Positions 1-8,581 of a DNA stretch of 64,000 nucleotides are shown here, piece after piece. The notes under the pieces are model-generated. The model saw only the letters and a program-made list of their open reading frames with translations. It had not been told where the DNA came from and ran no database searches. The stretch lies in contig JAFAAS010000197.1 of the NCBI GenBank assembly GCA_023426435.1, positions 35,807-99,806 of the forward strand, in the 5' to 3' direction. The stretch comes from Verrucomicrobiota bacterium. Its GTDB lineage: Bacteria > Verrucomicrobiota > Verrucomicrobiia > Opitutales > Opitutaceae. The translations under genes and the position numbers were made by a program. How positions within the stretch are numbered: position 1 is the first letter of the stretch; each line of letters starts with the position of its first letter.

Positions 1-754
1 CCGCGCCCGTCCACTGATTGTTCACGCCGTTGTGGCCCCGCGGATTCAACAGATAAGTCACCTCGCCATACGCGAGCGTGTTCGACTCGCCCAGCTGGTG
101 AAACCCTTCCGCACTCAAAACGATCCCCAGCCCGCCGTCGCCCGGCTGAATCGCCAGATCCGCCGGCCCGCGCCGCCACGCCATGCTCGGCGGATTTCCC
201 GGCGACGCCGTATTCACATAGCGATCCGTCTGCGCCTTCTCGTTCCCCGTCGGCAGCTTCAACCCCGCTCCCAGCCTCACGTTGTAGCGCTGGTGCGTTT
301 CAGGATCGAACATCCACCGGCGCAACGTCAGCGCGATATCGCCCAACCCCTTCGCCTTGTCCGCGCTCCCCGTGTGCGGCGGAATCGGACTCCGGTCAAA
401 CGCCCCCACCTGCACCGGCACACTCACCGTCGCCGAGGTCCGCGCACTCAACATCCGCGTCACCGACACATCGTAAATTGCCCGCTTCACCCGCGGCGCA
501 TTCGCCGGCACCTGCTCGTCGTTGCTGTCGTAAAAATGCCGGTCCGCCTCATAAAACCGAAACGTCAGCGAGGTCTCCCACTGCCCATCCTGAAGATAAC
601 GCGCCTTCTCGCTCCCGCCGATAATCGGCGGACTCACCCGCGTCGCCATGCAACCCTGCCCCAACCCCATCGAGGGCAACCAGGACAACGCCAGCAGCGC
701 AACAACAGGAGCCAGCCGTTTCGAGGGAACGCAAAAGCACGATGAGAAATGCAT
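1..754 (-). CDS. outer-membrane beta-barrel-like protein, 3' end outside window
   Basis: An open frame runs without a stop from an ATG at 754 off the left edge, giving about 251 residues. The N-terminus has a basic patch and a hydrophobic stretch ending near residue 32 (LGQ-GC), so a secreted or outer-membrane protein is expected. The mature part has alternating polar/apolar stretches, a DRHFYDSNDEQ segment, and later 'LGDIALTLRRWM' and 'RLGAGLKLPTGNEKA', which resemble the MetA-pathway-like/porin-like beta-barrel proteins often annotated as putative transporters. That family link is by eye only. It is the first gene of the minus strand after a 215-bp gap and no Shine-Dalgarno is obvious. A frame on the plus strand here is arginine-rich and is only its shadow. 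Confidence 0.7.
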   Translation of the reverse strand, partial: MHFSSCFCVPSKRLAPVVALLALSWLPSMGLGQGCMATRVSPPIIGGSEKARYLQDGQWETSLTFRFYEADRHFYDSNDEQVPANAPRVKRAIYDVSVTRMLSARTSATVSVPVQVGAFDRSPIPPHTGSADKAKGLGDIALTLRRWMFDPETHQRYNVRLGAGLKLPTGNEKAQTDRYVNTASPGNPPSMAWRRGPADLAIQPGDGGLGIVLSAEGFHQLGESNTLAYGEVTYLLNPRGHNGVNNQWTGA

Positions 755-969
755 GTGATAAAGAAGCAGAACCAGAGACTCGGGGGTTAAGTCGCCGAAC
801 CGCGTCACCGCGATCGGCACGTGGCGAGTGCCAACGCCGCCCGAATCTGAAAAGCCGCCGGGGACCAACCGCCTAAATCCGAGGGTCACGCGCTGAAATT
901 CTACTGCGACTCCCCCACGTTCGCCCCGCGCCACTCGCTACCCGCGAGATCCCGATTACCCTGAGCGCC

Positions 970-1695
970 ATGCCCGAATCCGTCGCCTCGCTCCAAAGCA
1001 CTCACCTCAACAACGAACGCACCGTCTGGATCCGCGAGCCGCGCAACGCCGCCCGCGCCCGTCACCTCACCGTCTTCCTCGACGGCGAATGGTATCGCGA
1101 ACGGGTCGGCGCCGTCGAAATCCTCAACACCCACGCCGCCGATCTCGCCGACTCCTGGTTCGTCTTCGTCTCCAGTCACAGCGAAGCCGCCCGCTGGCGC
1201 GAATGTCCCTGCCATCCTCCTTTCGCCGCCTTCATCGCCGACGAACTCCTTCCCTGGCTCGAACAACACCACCCCACACTCGCCCACGCGCGCACGCGCA
1301 CACTCATCGGTCTCAGCTACACCGGCCTCGCCGCCGCCTTCATCGCCTGCGAACGTCCGGGATTTTTCCACAAGGTCATCAGCCAGTCCGGCTCCTTTTG
1401 GTGGAACGACACCTGGCTCATCCACGCTTTCGAAACTCCCCCGACCCGTCTCCACACCGCTTTCTACCTGAGCGTCGGCACGCGCGAGACCCAGGAAAAT
1501 CTCCAGCACCGCCCCGACGTCCTCCAAAAAATTTCCCAACTCGAGGGCGTCCGCCGTTTCCACAACACGCTGCGCGAACTCGATCATCGCGTGCACTACG
1601 CCGAGTTCGACGGCGGCCACCAATTCGAATGCTGGCGCGCCGACCTGCCCAAAGCCTTGCGCTGGGCGCTGCTTCCGACGGCCGGGACACCCTGA
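970..1695 (+). CDS. esterase family (alpha/beta hydrolase, putative esterase PF00756 type)
   Basis: Encodes 241 residues with the layout of the esterase D/enterochelin esterase-like family: an N-terminal strand region with FLDGEWY, then the nucleophile elbow GLSYTG with Ser116, and a C-terminal DGGHQFECWR segment supplying the probable catalytic His. There is no signal peptide, so a cytoplasmic hydrolase is expected. The sequence between Ser and His ('VISQSGSFWW') is the typical post-elbow region of this family. The substrate cannot be inferred. The gene stands alone downstream of a divergent beta-barrel gene and 43 bp before a tiny open frame. Confidence 0.75.
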   Translation: MPESVASLQSTHLNNERTVWIREPRNAARARHLTVFLDGEWYRERVGAVEILNTHAADLADSWFVFVSSHSEAARWRECPCHPPFAAFIADELLPWLEQHHPTLAHARTRTLIGLSYTGLAAAFIACERPGFFHKVISQSGSFWWNDTWLIHAFETPPTRLHTAFYLSVGTRETQENLQHRPDVLQKISQLEGVRRFHNTLRELDHRVHYAEFDGGHQFECWRADLPKALRWALLPTAGTP

Positions 1696-1738
1696 CGCCT
1701 TCCTTGCCTGCCCCGCCAGCGCGCTTTTGATTCCTTCC

Positions 1739-1828
1739 ATGCATTCCCTTCCGCCGTATCTGCCCCGCTTCGTTCTCCAACTCCTGCTCGCCCTCGGCAG
1801 CGGACTCCTCATCGCCGCGCTGCTGTGA
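1739..1828 (+). CDS. possible 29-aa hydrophobic peptide coupled to the next gene
   Basis: A short frame from ATG 1739 encodes 29 residues: a short proline-rich start (MHSLPPYLPR) followed by one hydrophobic helix to the C-terminus. Its TGA overlaps the GTG start of the downstream membrane protein in a GTGA arrangement, the classic translational-coupling geometry. This supports either a real micro-membrane protein or a leader cistron, but a frame this short can occur by chance in GC-rich DNA, and no homology is recognised. Confidence 0.35.
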   Translation: MHSLPPYLPRFVLQLLLALGSGLLIAALL

Positions 1829-2199
1829 AGCGTTTCGCCTACGCCCTCGATCCAATCTGCCTCATCGCCTGCTCTCTCTACGCGCTCAACCGCTTCTACC
1901 TGCGCACGCACGCGGGCTCCGCCTTCCTCCACAACTACTTCAACGATCTCCTCCTCATCCCCGCCGCGCTCCCGCTTGCGCTCTGGATCCAACGCAAACT
2001 CCACCTCCGCCGCGACGACACTCCTCCCCGCTGGACCGAGATCGCTCTCCACCTCGTCGCCTGGGCCATCGCCGCCGAGGGGATCGCGCCTCTCCTTTTC
2101 CCTCATACGACGAGCGACCTTCGCGACATCCTCGCCTACACCACCGGCGCGCTCCTCGCCGGCCTCGCCTGGCAACTCCCGCGCCGCACCTACGCCTGA
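1825..2199 (+). CDS. small conserved membrane protein
   Basis: Encodes 124 residues from a GTG start that overlaps the stop of the preceding short frame by four bases. The sequence shows three to four hydrophobic segments (about residues 5-20, 38-52, 70-90, 104-118), with a short basic loop after the second. I do not recognise a characterised family. The conserved-looking FLHNYFNDLLLIP and TSDLRDILAYTTG segments suggest a structured membrane protein rather than a spurious frame. Transcribed in the same direction as the esterase upstream and the GH2 gene downstream. Confidence 0.6.
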   Translation: MKRFAYALDPICLIACSLYALNRFYLRTHAGSAFLHNYFNDLLLIPAALPLALWIQRKLHLRRDDTPPRWTEIALHLVAWAIAAEGIAPLLFPHTTSDLRDILAYTTGALLAGLAWQLPRRTYA

Positions 2200-2324
2200 G
2201 TTCCACGCCCCATCGCTCATCCGTATCGCCTTTTCTGATGCGCCTCTAAACCGCGCCGCATTTCGCGCCCGCCCCGGCCGTCGAACTCGCACCTGGACCA
2301 TTCTCGCGACAACCTGCGCGCATC

Positions 2325-5195
2325 ATGCCTCGCGCCGCGCACTCATGCTCTCGTCGCCTTTTTCACTCCGGCTTCGTTCTCGTCATCGCCTTCGCGCACT
2401 TCGCGTCCTTCGCGGTTAACTCCTCCGCCGCCCGGACTTCATCCGCCACCGACGCCTCCCCGCGCGAACGCATCCGCCTCGACGACCACTGGCGCTTCGC
2501 CCTCGGTCACGCCACCGACCCCGACCGCGATTTCGGTCACGCCACCGGCTACTTTTCCTACCTCGCCAAAACCGGCTTCGGCGACGGTCCCGCCAGTCCC
2601 GCCTTCGACGACCGCGCCTGGCGCACGGTCAACCTCCCCCACGATTGGGCCGTCGAACTTCCTTTCGACCCGCGCGGCACCGCCTCCCACGGCCACAAGG
2701 CCCTCGGCCGCCACTTCCCCGAAAACAGCGTCGGCTGGTATCGCCGCACATTTCATATCCCCTCCACCGACCTCGGCCGCCGCATCCGCCTCGACCTCGA
2801 CGGCGCCTACCGCGCCGCGCGCGTTTTCATCAATGGCTTCTACGTCGGCGAAGAACCCAGCGGCTACGTCGGCGCCAGCTACGATCTCACCGAATACCTC
2901 AACTTCGGCGGCGAAAACACCCTCGCCATCCGCGTCGACGCCACGATGGAGGAGGGTTGGTTCTACGAGGGCGCCGGCATCTATCGCCACGTCTGGCTCG
3001 TCAAAACTTCCCCTCTCCACGTCGCCCGCGATGGCACGTGGATCCGCACCGACGTCGTCGGCAACACCGCCACCATCACTTCCGAGGTCATCGTCAATCA
3101 CCACGGCCGCACCGCCGCGCCTTACACCATCGATCAGGAAATCTTCGCGCCCGACGGCCGCCGCCTCTCCCACGCGACCGTCCACGCCCGCTCGCTCGCT
3201 CCAGGCAACACCGCCACGCACACCGACGTCGCGCGCATCCGCTCCCCGCAACTCTGGTCCCTCGAATCTCCGGCGCTCCATCGCCACGTCACCACGCTCC
3301 GCGAGGGCGATCGCATCCTCGATCGCTACGAAACGACTTTCGGCATTCGCACGATTCGCTTCGACCCCAACCGCGGCTTCTTCCTCAACCACCAACACGT
3401 CGTCCTCAAGGGCACCAACAACCACCAGGACCACGCCGGCGTCGGCGTCGCGCTCCCCGATGCGCTGCAGGAATTTCGCATCCGCCGCCTGAAGGAAATG
3501 GGCAGCAACGTCTATCGCGCGTCGCACCATCCCGCTACGCCCGAGCTCCTGGAGGCCTGCGACCGGCTCGGCATGCTCGTCATCGACGAAAACCGCCTCA
3601 TGGGCATCAACCCGTATCACCTCGGCCAGCTCGAGCGCATGATCCGTCGCGGTCGCAACCACCCCAGCATCATCCTCTGGTCGATCGGCAACGAGGAGTG
3701 GGCCATCGAGGGCAACATCAAGGGCGCGCAACTCACCGTGCCCATGCAGGATTTCGTCCGCCGTCTCGATCCGACCCGCCGCGTCGTCGCCTCCATCAGC
3801 GGCGGTTGGGGCGGCATCTCCTCCAAGATCGAAGTCGCCGGCGTGAACTACGTCCGCCAGGCCAGCATCGACCGCCAGCACGCCGAGTATCCGGAACAAA
3901 TCATCCTCGGCACCGAGGAAACCACCACGCAACAAACCCGCGGTATCTACATCACGGATACAGCCCGCGCGCACCTCGCTCCTCAGGAGGACGGCTCCTC
4001 CGGCGGCAACTGCGAATTCGGCTGGAACTACTACCTCGCCCGCCCCTGGGCCGCCGGCGTGATCTATTGGACCGGCTTCGACTACCGCGGCGAACCCACG
4101 CCCTTCGGCTGGCCCGCCACCGGCTCGCAATTCGGCATCCTCGACCAGTGCGGTTTTCCCAAAGACAGCTACTACTACCTCAAATCGTGGTGGACCGAAG
4201 AAACCGTCCTCCACGTCTTCCCCCACTGGAACTGGCCCGGCCGCGAAGGCGAAACCATCGAGGTCCGCGCCCACAGCAATTGCGACGAGGTCGAACTTTT
4301 CCTCAACGACACCTCCCTCGGCCGCAAAACCATGCCGCGCCACGGACACCTGTCATGGAACGTTGAATACACTCCCGGCACGCTCCTCGCCCGCGGCTTC
4401 CGCAACGGCAAAGAAATCGCCACGATCAAAATCGAAACCACCGGCGAACCCGCCACCCTCGCCCTCATCCCCGATCGCACCACACTCACCGCCGACGGCC
4501 GCGACCTCTCCGTCATCACCGTCGAAGCCCGCGACGCCCAAGGCCGCCTCGTTCCCACGGCCAACGTCCCCGTCACCTTCACCCTCCATGGCCCCGCTCG
4601 CATCCTCGGCGTCGGCAACGGCGATCCTTCGAGCCACGAGCCCGATCAATACATTGCCCCGATCCGCACTGCGAAACTCGGCGAATGGACCGCTCCCGAC
4701 GGTTCGGTCAAAACCGGCCAGAACATCTTCGAAGCCACCTTCGACCGTCCGCCGCTCGCCAACGGCGAATCCGTCACCCTCCTCCTCAACGCCCTCGGCA
4801 CCAACCAAACCGCCACGCTCAACGACGTCCCCCTCTATCGAAACGCCCCGCCCGCCGAGTCGCGCACCCAACTCGCGCTCGACGTCTCCACACTCCGCGA
4901 AACCGGCAACATCCTTCGCATCGAAGCCACGCGCTATGAAGACTGGGGCACACGCGACACGTTGAAACAACTCCACCCCGCCGCCCTCCGCATCGACTCC
5001 CCCGCGCCCCAGTGGAAACGCTCCACCTTCAACGGCCTCGCTCAAATCATCGTCCAATCCACCGGTAAACCCGGCCTCATCACCCTCGAAGCGACCAGCC
5101 CCGCTCTCACCTCCACGAAGACCGAAATCCAAGTTGCCCCACGCATCCCGCCAAGTTTCGTCGACGCTGGGCCATCCCGCACATCCTCACGTTGA
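2325..5195 (+). CDS. secreted glycoside hydrolase family 2 protein (beta-galactosidase-like)
   Basis: Encodes 956 residues. After a signal-peptide-like N-terminus (about 1-35), the order is the GH2 sugar-binding jelly roll (about 45-230, with NLPHDW and GWYRRTF), an Ig-like domain, the TIM barrel, then C-terminal Ig-like domains including an invasin-like 'VEARDAQGRLVPTANVPVTF' stretch. The acid/base Glu457 lies in SIGNEEW and the nucleophile is probably Glu531 in LGTEET. These are established GH2 features; the sugar specificity (beta-galactoside or beta-glucuronide) is inference. Length and architecture fit the large GalB-like GH2 enzymes of polysaccharide degraders. The hydrophobic core of the signal peptide coincides with a repeat-like DNA stretch at 2390-2419. 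Confidence 0.88.
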   Translation: MPRAAHSCSRRLFHSGFVLVIAFAHFASFAVNSSAARTSSATDASPRERIRLDDHWRFALGHATDPDRDFGHATGYFSYLAKTGFGDGPASPAFDDRAWRTVNLPHDWAVELPFDPRGTASHGHKALGRHFPENSVGWYRRTFHIPSTDLGRRIRLDLDGAYRAARVFINGFYVGEEPSGYVGASYDLTEYLNFGGENTLAIRVDATMEEGWFYEGAGIYRHVWLVKTSPLHVARDGTWIRTDVVGNTATITSEVIVNHHGRTAAPYTIDQEIFAPDGRRLSHATVHARSLAPGNTATHTDVARIRSPQLWSLESPALHRHVTTLREGDRILDRYETTFGIRTIRFDPNRGFFLNHQHVVLKGTNNHQDHAGVGVALPDALQEFRIRRLKEMGSNVYRASHHPATPELLEACDRLGMLVIDENRLMGINPYHLGQLERMIRRGRNHPSIILWSIGNEEWAIEGNIKGAQLTVPMQDFVRRLDPTRRVVASISGGWGGISSKIEVAGVNYVRQASIDRQHAEYPEQIILGTEETTTQQTRGIYITDTARAHLAPQEDGSSGGNCEFGWNYYLARPWAAGVIYWTGFDYRGEPTPFGWPATGSQFGILDQCGFPKDSYYYLKSWWTEETVLHVFPHWNWPGREGETIEVRAHSNCDEVELFLNDTSLGRKTMPRHGHLSWNVEYTPGTLLARGFRNGKEIATIKIETTGEPATLALIPDRTTLTADGRDLSVITVEARDAQGRLVPTANVPVTFTLHGPARILGVGNGDPSSHEPDQYIAPIRTAKLGEWTAPDGSVKTGQNIFEATFDRPPLANGESVTLLLNALGTNQTATLNDVPLYRNAPPAESRTQLALDVSTLRETGNILRIEATRYEDWGTRDTLKQLHPAALRIDSPAPQWKRSTFNGLAQIIVQSTGKPGLITLEATSPALTSTKTEIQVAPRIPPSFVDAGPSRTSSR

Positions 5196-5201
5196 TGTCC
5201 G

Positions 5202-5528
5202 TTAATCGGCCGCTCCGACGATTGCCGCCACACCTGCATTCAAAGATCTCAGCGCCTCTAATATCTGCGGCACCAGCGGTCGCAGGTCCGAAAGCTGATT
5301 CGATCGCGCTCGCAGCACTACAACGCCAAACGGCAGCTCCGCGATTTTCTGCTGCGCAGGGAGATTTTGATCGACCGTCAGAAATGCATCGAACTTCCCT
5401 GCTATCAACGCGAGCAACACTCCGTTTGACCTACCCGTCCAACCCACCTCTTGAACAGTTGAGACTTCGTGCCCGCCTAGCTCCCACTTAAGCCGCCGCG
5501 GCAGGCATTCATCCAGTAAGATGCGCAT
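5202..5528 (-). CDS. DUF5615 PIN-like protein (toxin-like)
   Basis: Encodes 108 residues opening with MRILLDECLPRRL and containing FLTVDQNLPAQQ, the two acidic signatures of the DUF5615 PIN-like family. The family is thought to be the toxin-like, RNase-fold partner of DUF433 proteins. The start lies 3 bp after the stop of the DUF433 gene, so the two are co-transcribed and probably co-translated. The C-terminus converges on the GH2 gene end with only 6 bp between them. Activity as a toxin is inference from the family pairing. Confidence 0.8.
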   Translation of the reverse strand: MRILLDECLPRRLKWELGGHEVSTVQEVGWTGRSNGVLLALIAGKFDAFLTVDQNLPAQQKIAELPFGVVVLRARSNQLSDLRPLVPQILEALRSLNAGVAAIVGAAD

Positions 5529-5531
5529 GCC

Positions 5532-5750
5532 TCACGCGATATTCGCACTCAGATGAGCACGCGCTTCTTCTAAAAACGCGACCACCTGCTCCCGACTGAC
5601 GGACGGAAAATCTTCCCGAAAATCGTCGATCGAGCCCCCCGATCCCAAGCAATCCGTCAGATTTTTTACCGGAACCCGTGTCCCTCCAAAGACCGGCGTC
5701 CCTCCAAGGATGTCAGGATCGGAAACAATCAGCCGCTTGCTCATCCGCAT
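5532..5750 (-). CDS. DUF433 protein (antitoxin-like)
   Basis: Encodes 72 residues from the ATG at 5750 (the next in-frame ATG is at 5744). It carries the DUF433 hallmarks: IVSDPDILGGTPVFGGTRVPV followed by a winged-helix-like segment ending in DFREDFPSVSREQV. The open frame could extend upstream to 5801, but the 17 extra residues are not family-like, so the shorter start is chosen. The protein is known from paired operons with DUF5615 and is the likely antitoxin and autoregulator of the module. Confidence 0.8.
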   Translation of the reverse strand: MRMSKRLIVSDPDILGGTPVFGGTRVPVKNLTDCLGSGGSIDDFREDFPSVSREQVVAFLEEARAHLSANIA

Positions 5751-5934
5751 AATGTGCGCAGAAAACCCTCCAAGCGCAACGCGCCACCGCGTCAACTCCA
5801 ACGGCGCGCCTCACGAGCCTTCAGCGCCCACCCATAACGTCCTAGGCCGCTACAGCCATCGGGAGGACCGCGATGCTCCGCGCTGGCCCGGCCCCTATGG
5901 TGCAAGACTTCGCCGCGGGCTATCGTAGGTCGCC

Positions 5935-6624
5935 ATGAACCCCACGGGCTTTCTCATCCGCATCCTCCTTCTCGGCGGCGCCCTCCTCGGCACCGCCCAC
6001 GCGCAACTCGTGCATTTGATCGGAACCCAGCAACTCGACGGCGGGAGCGGACTCATCTTCCGCGCGAACGACGCGTCCATCCCGTGGAACCACGCCGGCG
6101 GCTTCATCTCCCGGCTCGATCTCTATTACGACGTCAACGACGCGATCGGCAGCGAGGGCTACTACTCGTTTTCCAACCCCGACCGCAACGTCTGGCGCAT
6201 CAAGGTGCACGCCTACGATGGCCTCGGTGATTTCGAAATCATCCGGCCGCTCCAAACGATGATGTTCAGCGAAAACCGCATAACCTTCGAATACGACGGT
6301 CCGGTTTTCGAAGAATTCGACGTCACTTTCGAGTTCGCCCACCCGCCCGCCGATCTCTCGACCTTGATCCCGCCCTTCGAATTCAGCAGCGCCTATTACT
6401 ACCTCCACGGCGGACGCACCTTCTTCGACATCCCCAACCTGAGCGAAGGCTACGGCGGCGCCGTCTTCGAAACCGTCAGCGGTCGCCTCGCCCAATCCGT
6501 CGACTTCACCCCCGTCCCCGAGCCCTCCACTTACGCGGCCGGCGCCGTCGCACTGCTCGGACTCGTTCTCTGGCACCGTCGCCGCCGCGCTTCCGCCGCC
6601 ACGCCACCGCCGCTCCTATCGTGA
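5935..6624 (+). CDS. PEP-CTERM sorting-domain protein
   Basis: Encodes 229 residues: a signal peptide (about 1-23, ending TAHA-Q), an extracellular beta-rich domain without a recognised fold, and from residue 194 a PEP-CTERM tail consisting of VPEPS, a hydrophobic helix and an Arg cluster (HRRRR). Such tails are recognised by exosortase, which is known to act at the cytoplasmic membrane and release or anchor exported proteins. The exosortase itself is not in this window. The role of the passenger domain is unknown. The gene stands alone and is followed by a hydrolase remnant. Confidence 0.9.
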   Translation: MNPTGFLIRILLLGGALLGTAHAQLVHLIGTQQLDGGSGLIFRANDASIPWNHAGGFISRLDLYYDVNDAIGSEGYYSFSNPDRNVWRIKVHAYDGLGDFEIIRPLQTMMFSENRITFEYDGPVFEEFDVTFEFAHPPADLSTLIPPFEFSSAYYYLHGGRTFFDIPNLSEGYGGAVFETVSGRLAQSVDFTPVPEPSTYAAGAVALLGLVLWHRRRRASAATPPPLLS

Positions 6625-6639
6625 CCCTCGGAATTGGGA

Positions 6640-7022
6640 ATGCCTGAAACGTCCCCAGCAACCCGGGGCAAACTGCGCCTCTCCCACGGCACCGAATTGT
6701 CCTTCATGACAGCAGGCGAGGCCTCCAACCCCGCCGTGCTGCTCCTCCACGGAACGCCCCACTCGGCCCGCTACTTTCGGAACGTCATCCGAATTACCTC
6801 CAACGCTCCCAACCGCCCGCGCTCCTGATCTGGGGCCGGCACGATCCTTTCTTCGAACTCACCGAAGTCCTCTCGTGGATGCACGACCTGCCGCGGATGG
6901 AAGCGCACCTTCTCGACGCGGGCCACATGCTGCTGGAAACCCATCCCGCCGAAGCCGCCTCACTCATGCTCGATTTCATCGCGCGCACCTCAACGATCCC
7001 TCTGTCCTCGCGGACGAGGTGA
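6640..7022 (+). pseudogene. alpha/beta-hydrolase remnant with internal deletion and frameshift
   Basis: The N-terminal piece (from ATG 6640) reads as the start of an alpha/beta hydrolase, with VLLLHGTPHSARYFRN (oxyanion-hole HG motif), then runs into a stop near 6828. From about 6792 another frame reads NYLQRSQPPALLIWGRHDPFF and continues through GHMLLETHPAEAA to a stop at 7022. This is the C-terminal Asp/His region of the same fold. The middle of the protein, including the GxSxG nucleophile and the lid (about 150 residues), is missing, so the gene cannot encode an active enzyme. The junction lies around 6785-6800. Confidence 0.82.
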
Positions 7023-7120
7023 AAGCGACCCCTAACTCATCCTCGCCCGCCTGCTTTCATCGCGCACTCGCCCACGCACGCTTCGCTCCGTCTTCCGCGG
7101 CGCAATTCCCCACCCCAACC

Positions 7121-7765
7121 ATGCACCCCGCTCGCAAATCCCTCATCCTCCTGCAGACAGCGCTCTGCTGGCCTTTCCTCAGCCCGGCTCAACCACTCGC
7201 GCTCGAAACCACGCCCGTCATCGGCGGCCCCTGCCAGGGATGCGAATTCGTGTTCCAAGGCCTTCCGCCCACACTCGCCTCGACCGCGCGCATCGCTCCG
7301 TCAGACGAACCCGGCGAGCCACTGATCCTCGAAGGCAGCGTGCGTCGGCCCGACGGATCACCCGCAGCAGGGATCGTCGTCTATGCGTATCACACCGACG
7401 CCACCGGCGTGTATCCGAAAGACACTACATTCCACGGTCGTTTGCGCGGCTGGGCACGCACAGACGCCGACGGCCGCTATCGCTTCGATACCATTCGCCC
7501 GGCCGGCTATCCCGACGGTGCCGAATGCGCGCATATTCATATGCACGTCATCGAACCCGGGGTCGGAACTTACTATATCGACAACGTCATCTTCGACGAC
7601 GACCCCGACCTGCCCCGCAGCCTTCGCCAGCAATCCGCCCACGGCCGCGGCGGCTCCGGCTTGACGTATCCAGAAAAGAAAGACGGCGTCTGGCGCGTCC
7701 GACGCGATATTATCCTGGGCCGGAATATCCCCGGATACCCTCCCACTCCGTCGCGATCATCCTGA
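7121..7765 (+). CDS. secreted intradiol ring-cleavage dioxygenase-like protein
   Basis: Encodes 214 residues from ATG 7121, chosen because it opens a signal peptide (basic MHPARK, then a hydrophobic run to about residue 25). The upstream open frame overlaps the hydrolase remnant and is discarded. The core is intradiol dioxygenase-like: GIVVYAYHTDATGVYP, GWARTDADGRYRFDTIRPAGYP and AHIHMHV, which contain two Tyr and the HxH pair of the known non-haem Fe(III) site. Exported homologues of unknown substrate are common in soil bacteria. Substrate and activity here are inferred only. Confidence 0.8.
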   Translation: MHPARKSLILLQTALCWPFLSPAQPLALETTPVIGGPCQGCEFVFQGLPPTLASTARIAPSDEPGEPLILEGSVRRPDGSPAAGIVVYAYHTDATGVYPKDTTFHGRLRGWARTDADGRYRFDTIRPAGYPDGAECAHIHMHVIEPGVGTYYIDNVIFDDDPDLPRSLRQQSAHGRGGSGLTYPEKKDGVWRVRRDIILGRNIPGYPPTPSRSS

Positions 7766-7882
7766 TCCACCCGCGTCATCACTCGTCCGCCTCGATGCGG
7801 ACTTTTTTCGCTCCGGTGTCGAAAATCCGCGGGTCCGTTCGTCCATGACGTGAACCCTCACTTCACGCCCGCTCGCACCGCC

Positions 7883-8548
7883 ATGAGCAAACTCAAATGC
7901 CAGATCACCGCGTCGCTCGACGGCTTCATCGCCGGCCCCAACCAAAGTCTCGAACACCCGCTCGGAAAAGGCGCGCTTCACCTTCATGACTGGGTGCGCC
8001 CGACGAAAACGTTTCGCACGCTTCACGGCGACGCCGGCGGCGACGCGGACGGCGAAACCGGCGTCAACGACGACGTGCTGCGCGAAGCTTTCGAAAACAT
8101 CGGCGCCACAATCATGGGCCGAAACATGTTCGGTCCCGAGCGCGGTCCATGGAGCGAAAATCCCTGGCGCGGCTGGTGGGGCGAAGATCCGCCGTTTCGC
8201 CATCCCGTCTTCGTGCTCACCCACCACGCACGCGAACCGCTCGCGATGCCAAACGGCACCACGTTCCACTTCATCACCGACGGCATCGAACCCGCGTTCT
8301 CCCAAGCAAAGCAAGCCGCCCGCGGCCGCGACATCGCACTCGGCGGCGGCGCGAACGTCGTCCAGCAATACCTCACCGCCGGACTCCTCGACGAAATCGA
8401 AATCCACGTCGCGCCCCTCCTCCTCGGCGGCGGTCAACGACTCCGCGATTTTTCCACGCCGCCCGACCTCTCGCTCGAGCTCATTCGCGTCCTCGAAGGC
8501 CGCGGCGTCGCCCACCTGAAATATCGCGTCGTCAAACCAGCGCGTTGA
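7883..8548 (+). CDS. dihydrofolate reductase/RibD C-terminal family reductase
   Basis: Encodes 221 residues from ATG 7883; an in-frame GTG 33 bp upstream would add an unlikely leader. Family marks are MSKLKCQITASLDGFIAGP at the N-terminus, TIMGRNMFGP, and GGGANVVQQYL near residue 165 followed by HVAPLLLGGGQRLRDF. These match the RibD_C/DHFR-like group of NADPH-dependent reductases. It is not a canonical FolA or RibD, and the substrate is unknown. The gene is followed by a 369-bp repeat-filled gap. Confidence 0.82.
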   Translation: MSKLKCQITASLDGFIAGPNQSLEHPLGKGALHLHDWVRPTKTFRTLHGDAGGDADGETGVNDDVLREAFENIGATIMGRNMFGPERGPWSENPWRGWWGEDPPFRHPVFVLTHHAREPLAMPNGTTFHFITDGIEPAFSQAKQAARGRDIALGGGANVVQQYLTAGLLDEIEIHVAPLLLGGGQRLRDFSTPPDLSLELIRVLEGRGVAHLKYRVVKPAR

Positions 8549-8581
8549 ACCGAGCGCACACCGCCAGATACCGCGACCTAT

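Noticed and set aside
32..745. Arg/Pro-rich plus-strand frame at the left edge
   Set aside because: More than a quarter arginine and no domain signature; the minus strand carries a coherent exported barrel protein.
755..969. GGCAC...GTGCC hairpin in the first intergenic gap
   Set aside because: A 5-bp stem without a T tract or repeat partner; not distinguishable from chance in GC-rich DNA.
2439..4349. 636-codon minus-strand frame opposite the GH2 gene
   Set aside because: Antisense shadow; GH2 catalytic motifs are on the plus strand.
6875..7120. N-terminal extension of the intradiol-dioxygenase-like gene
   Set aside because: Those codons are the shadow of the hydrolase remnant; the signal peptide starts at 7121.
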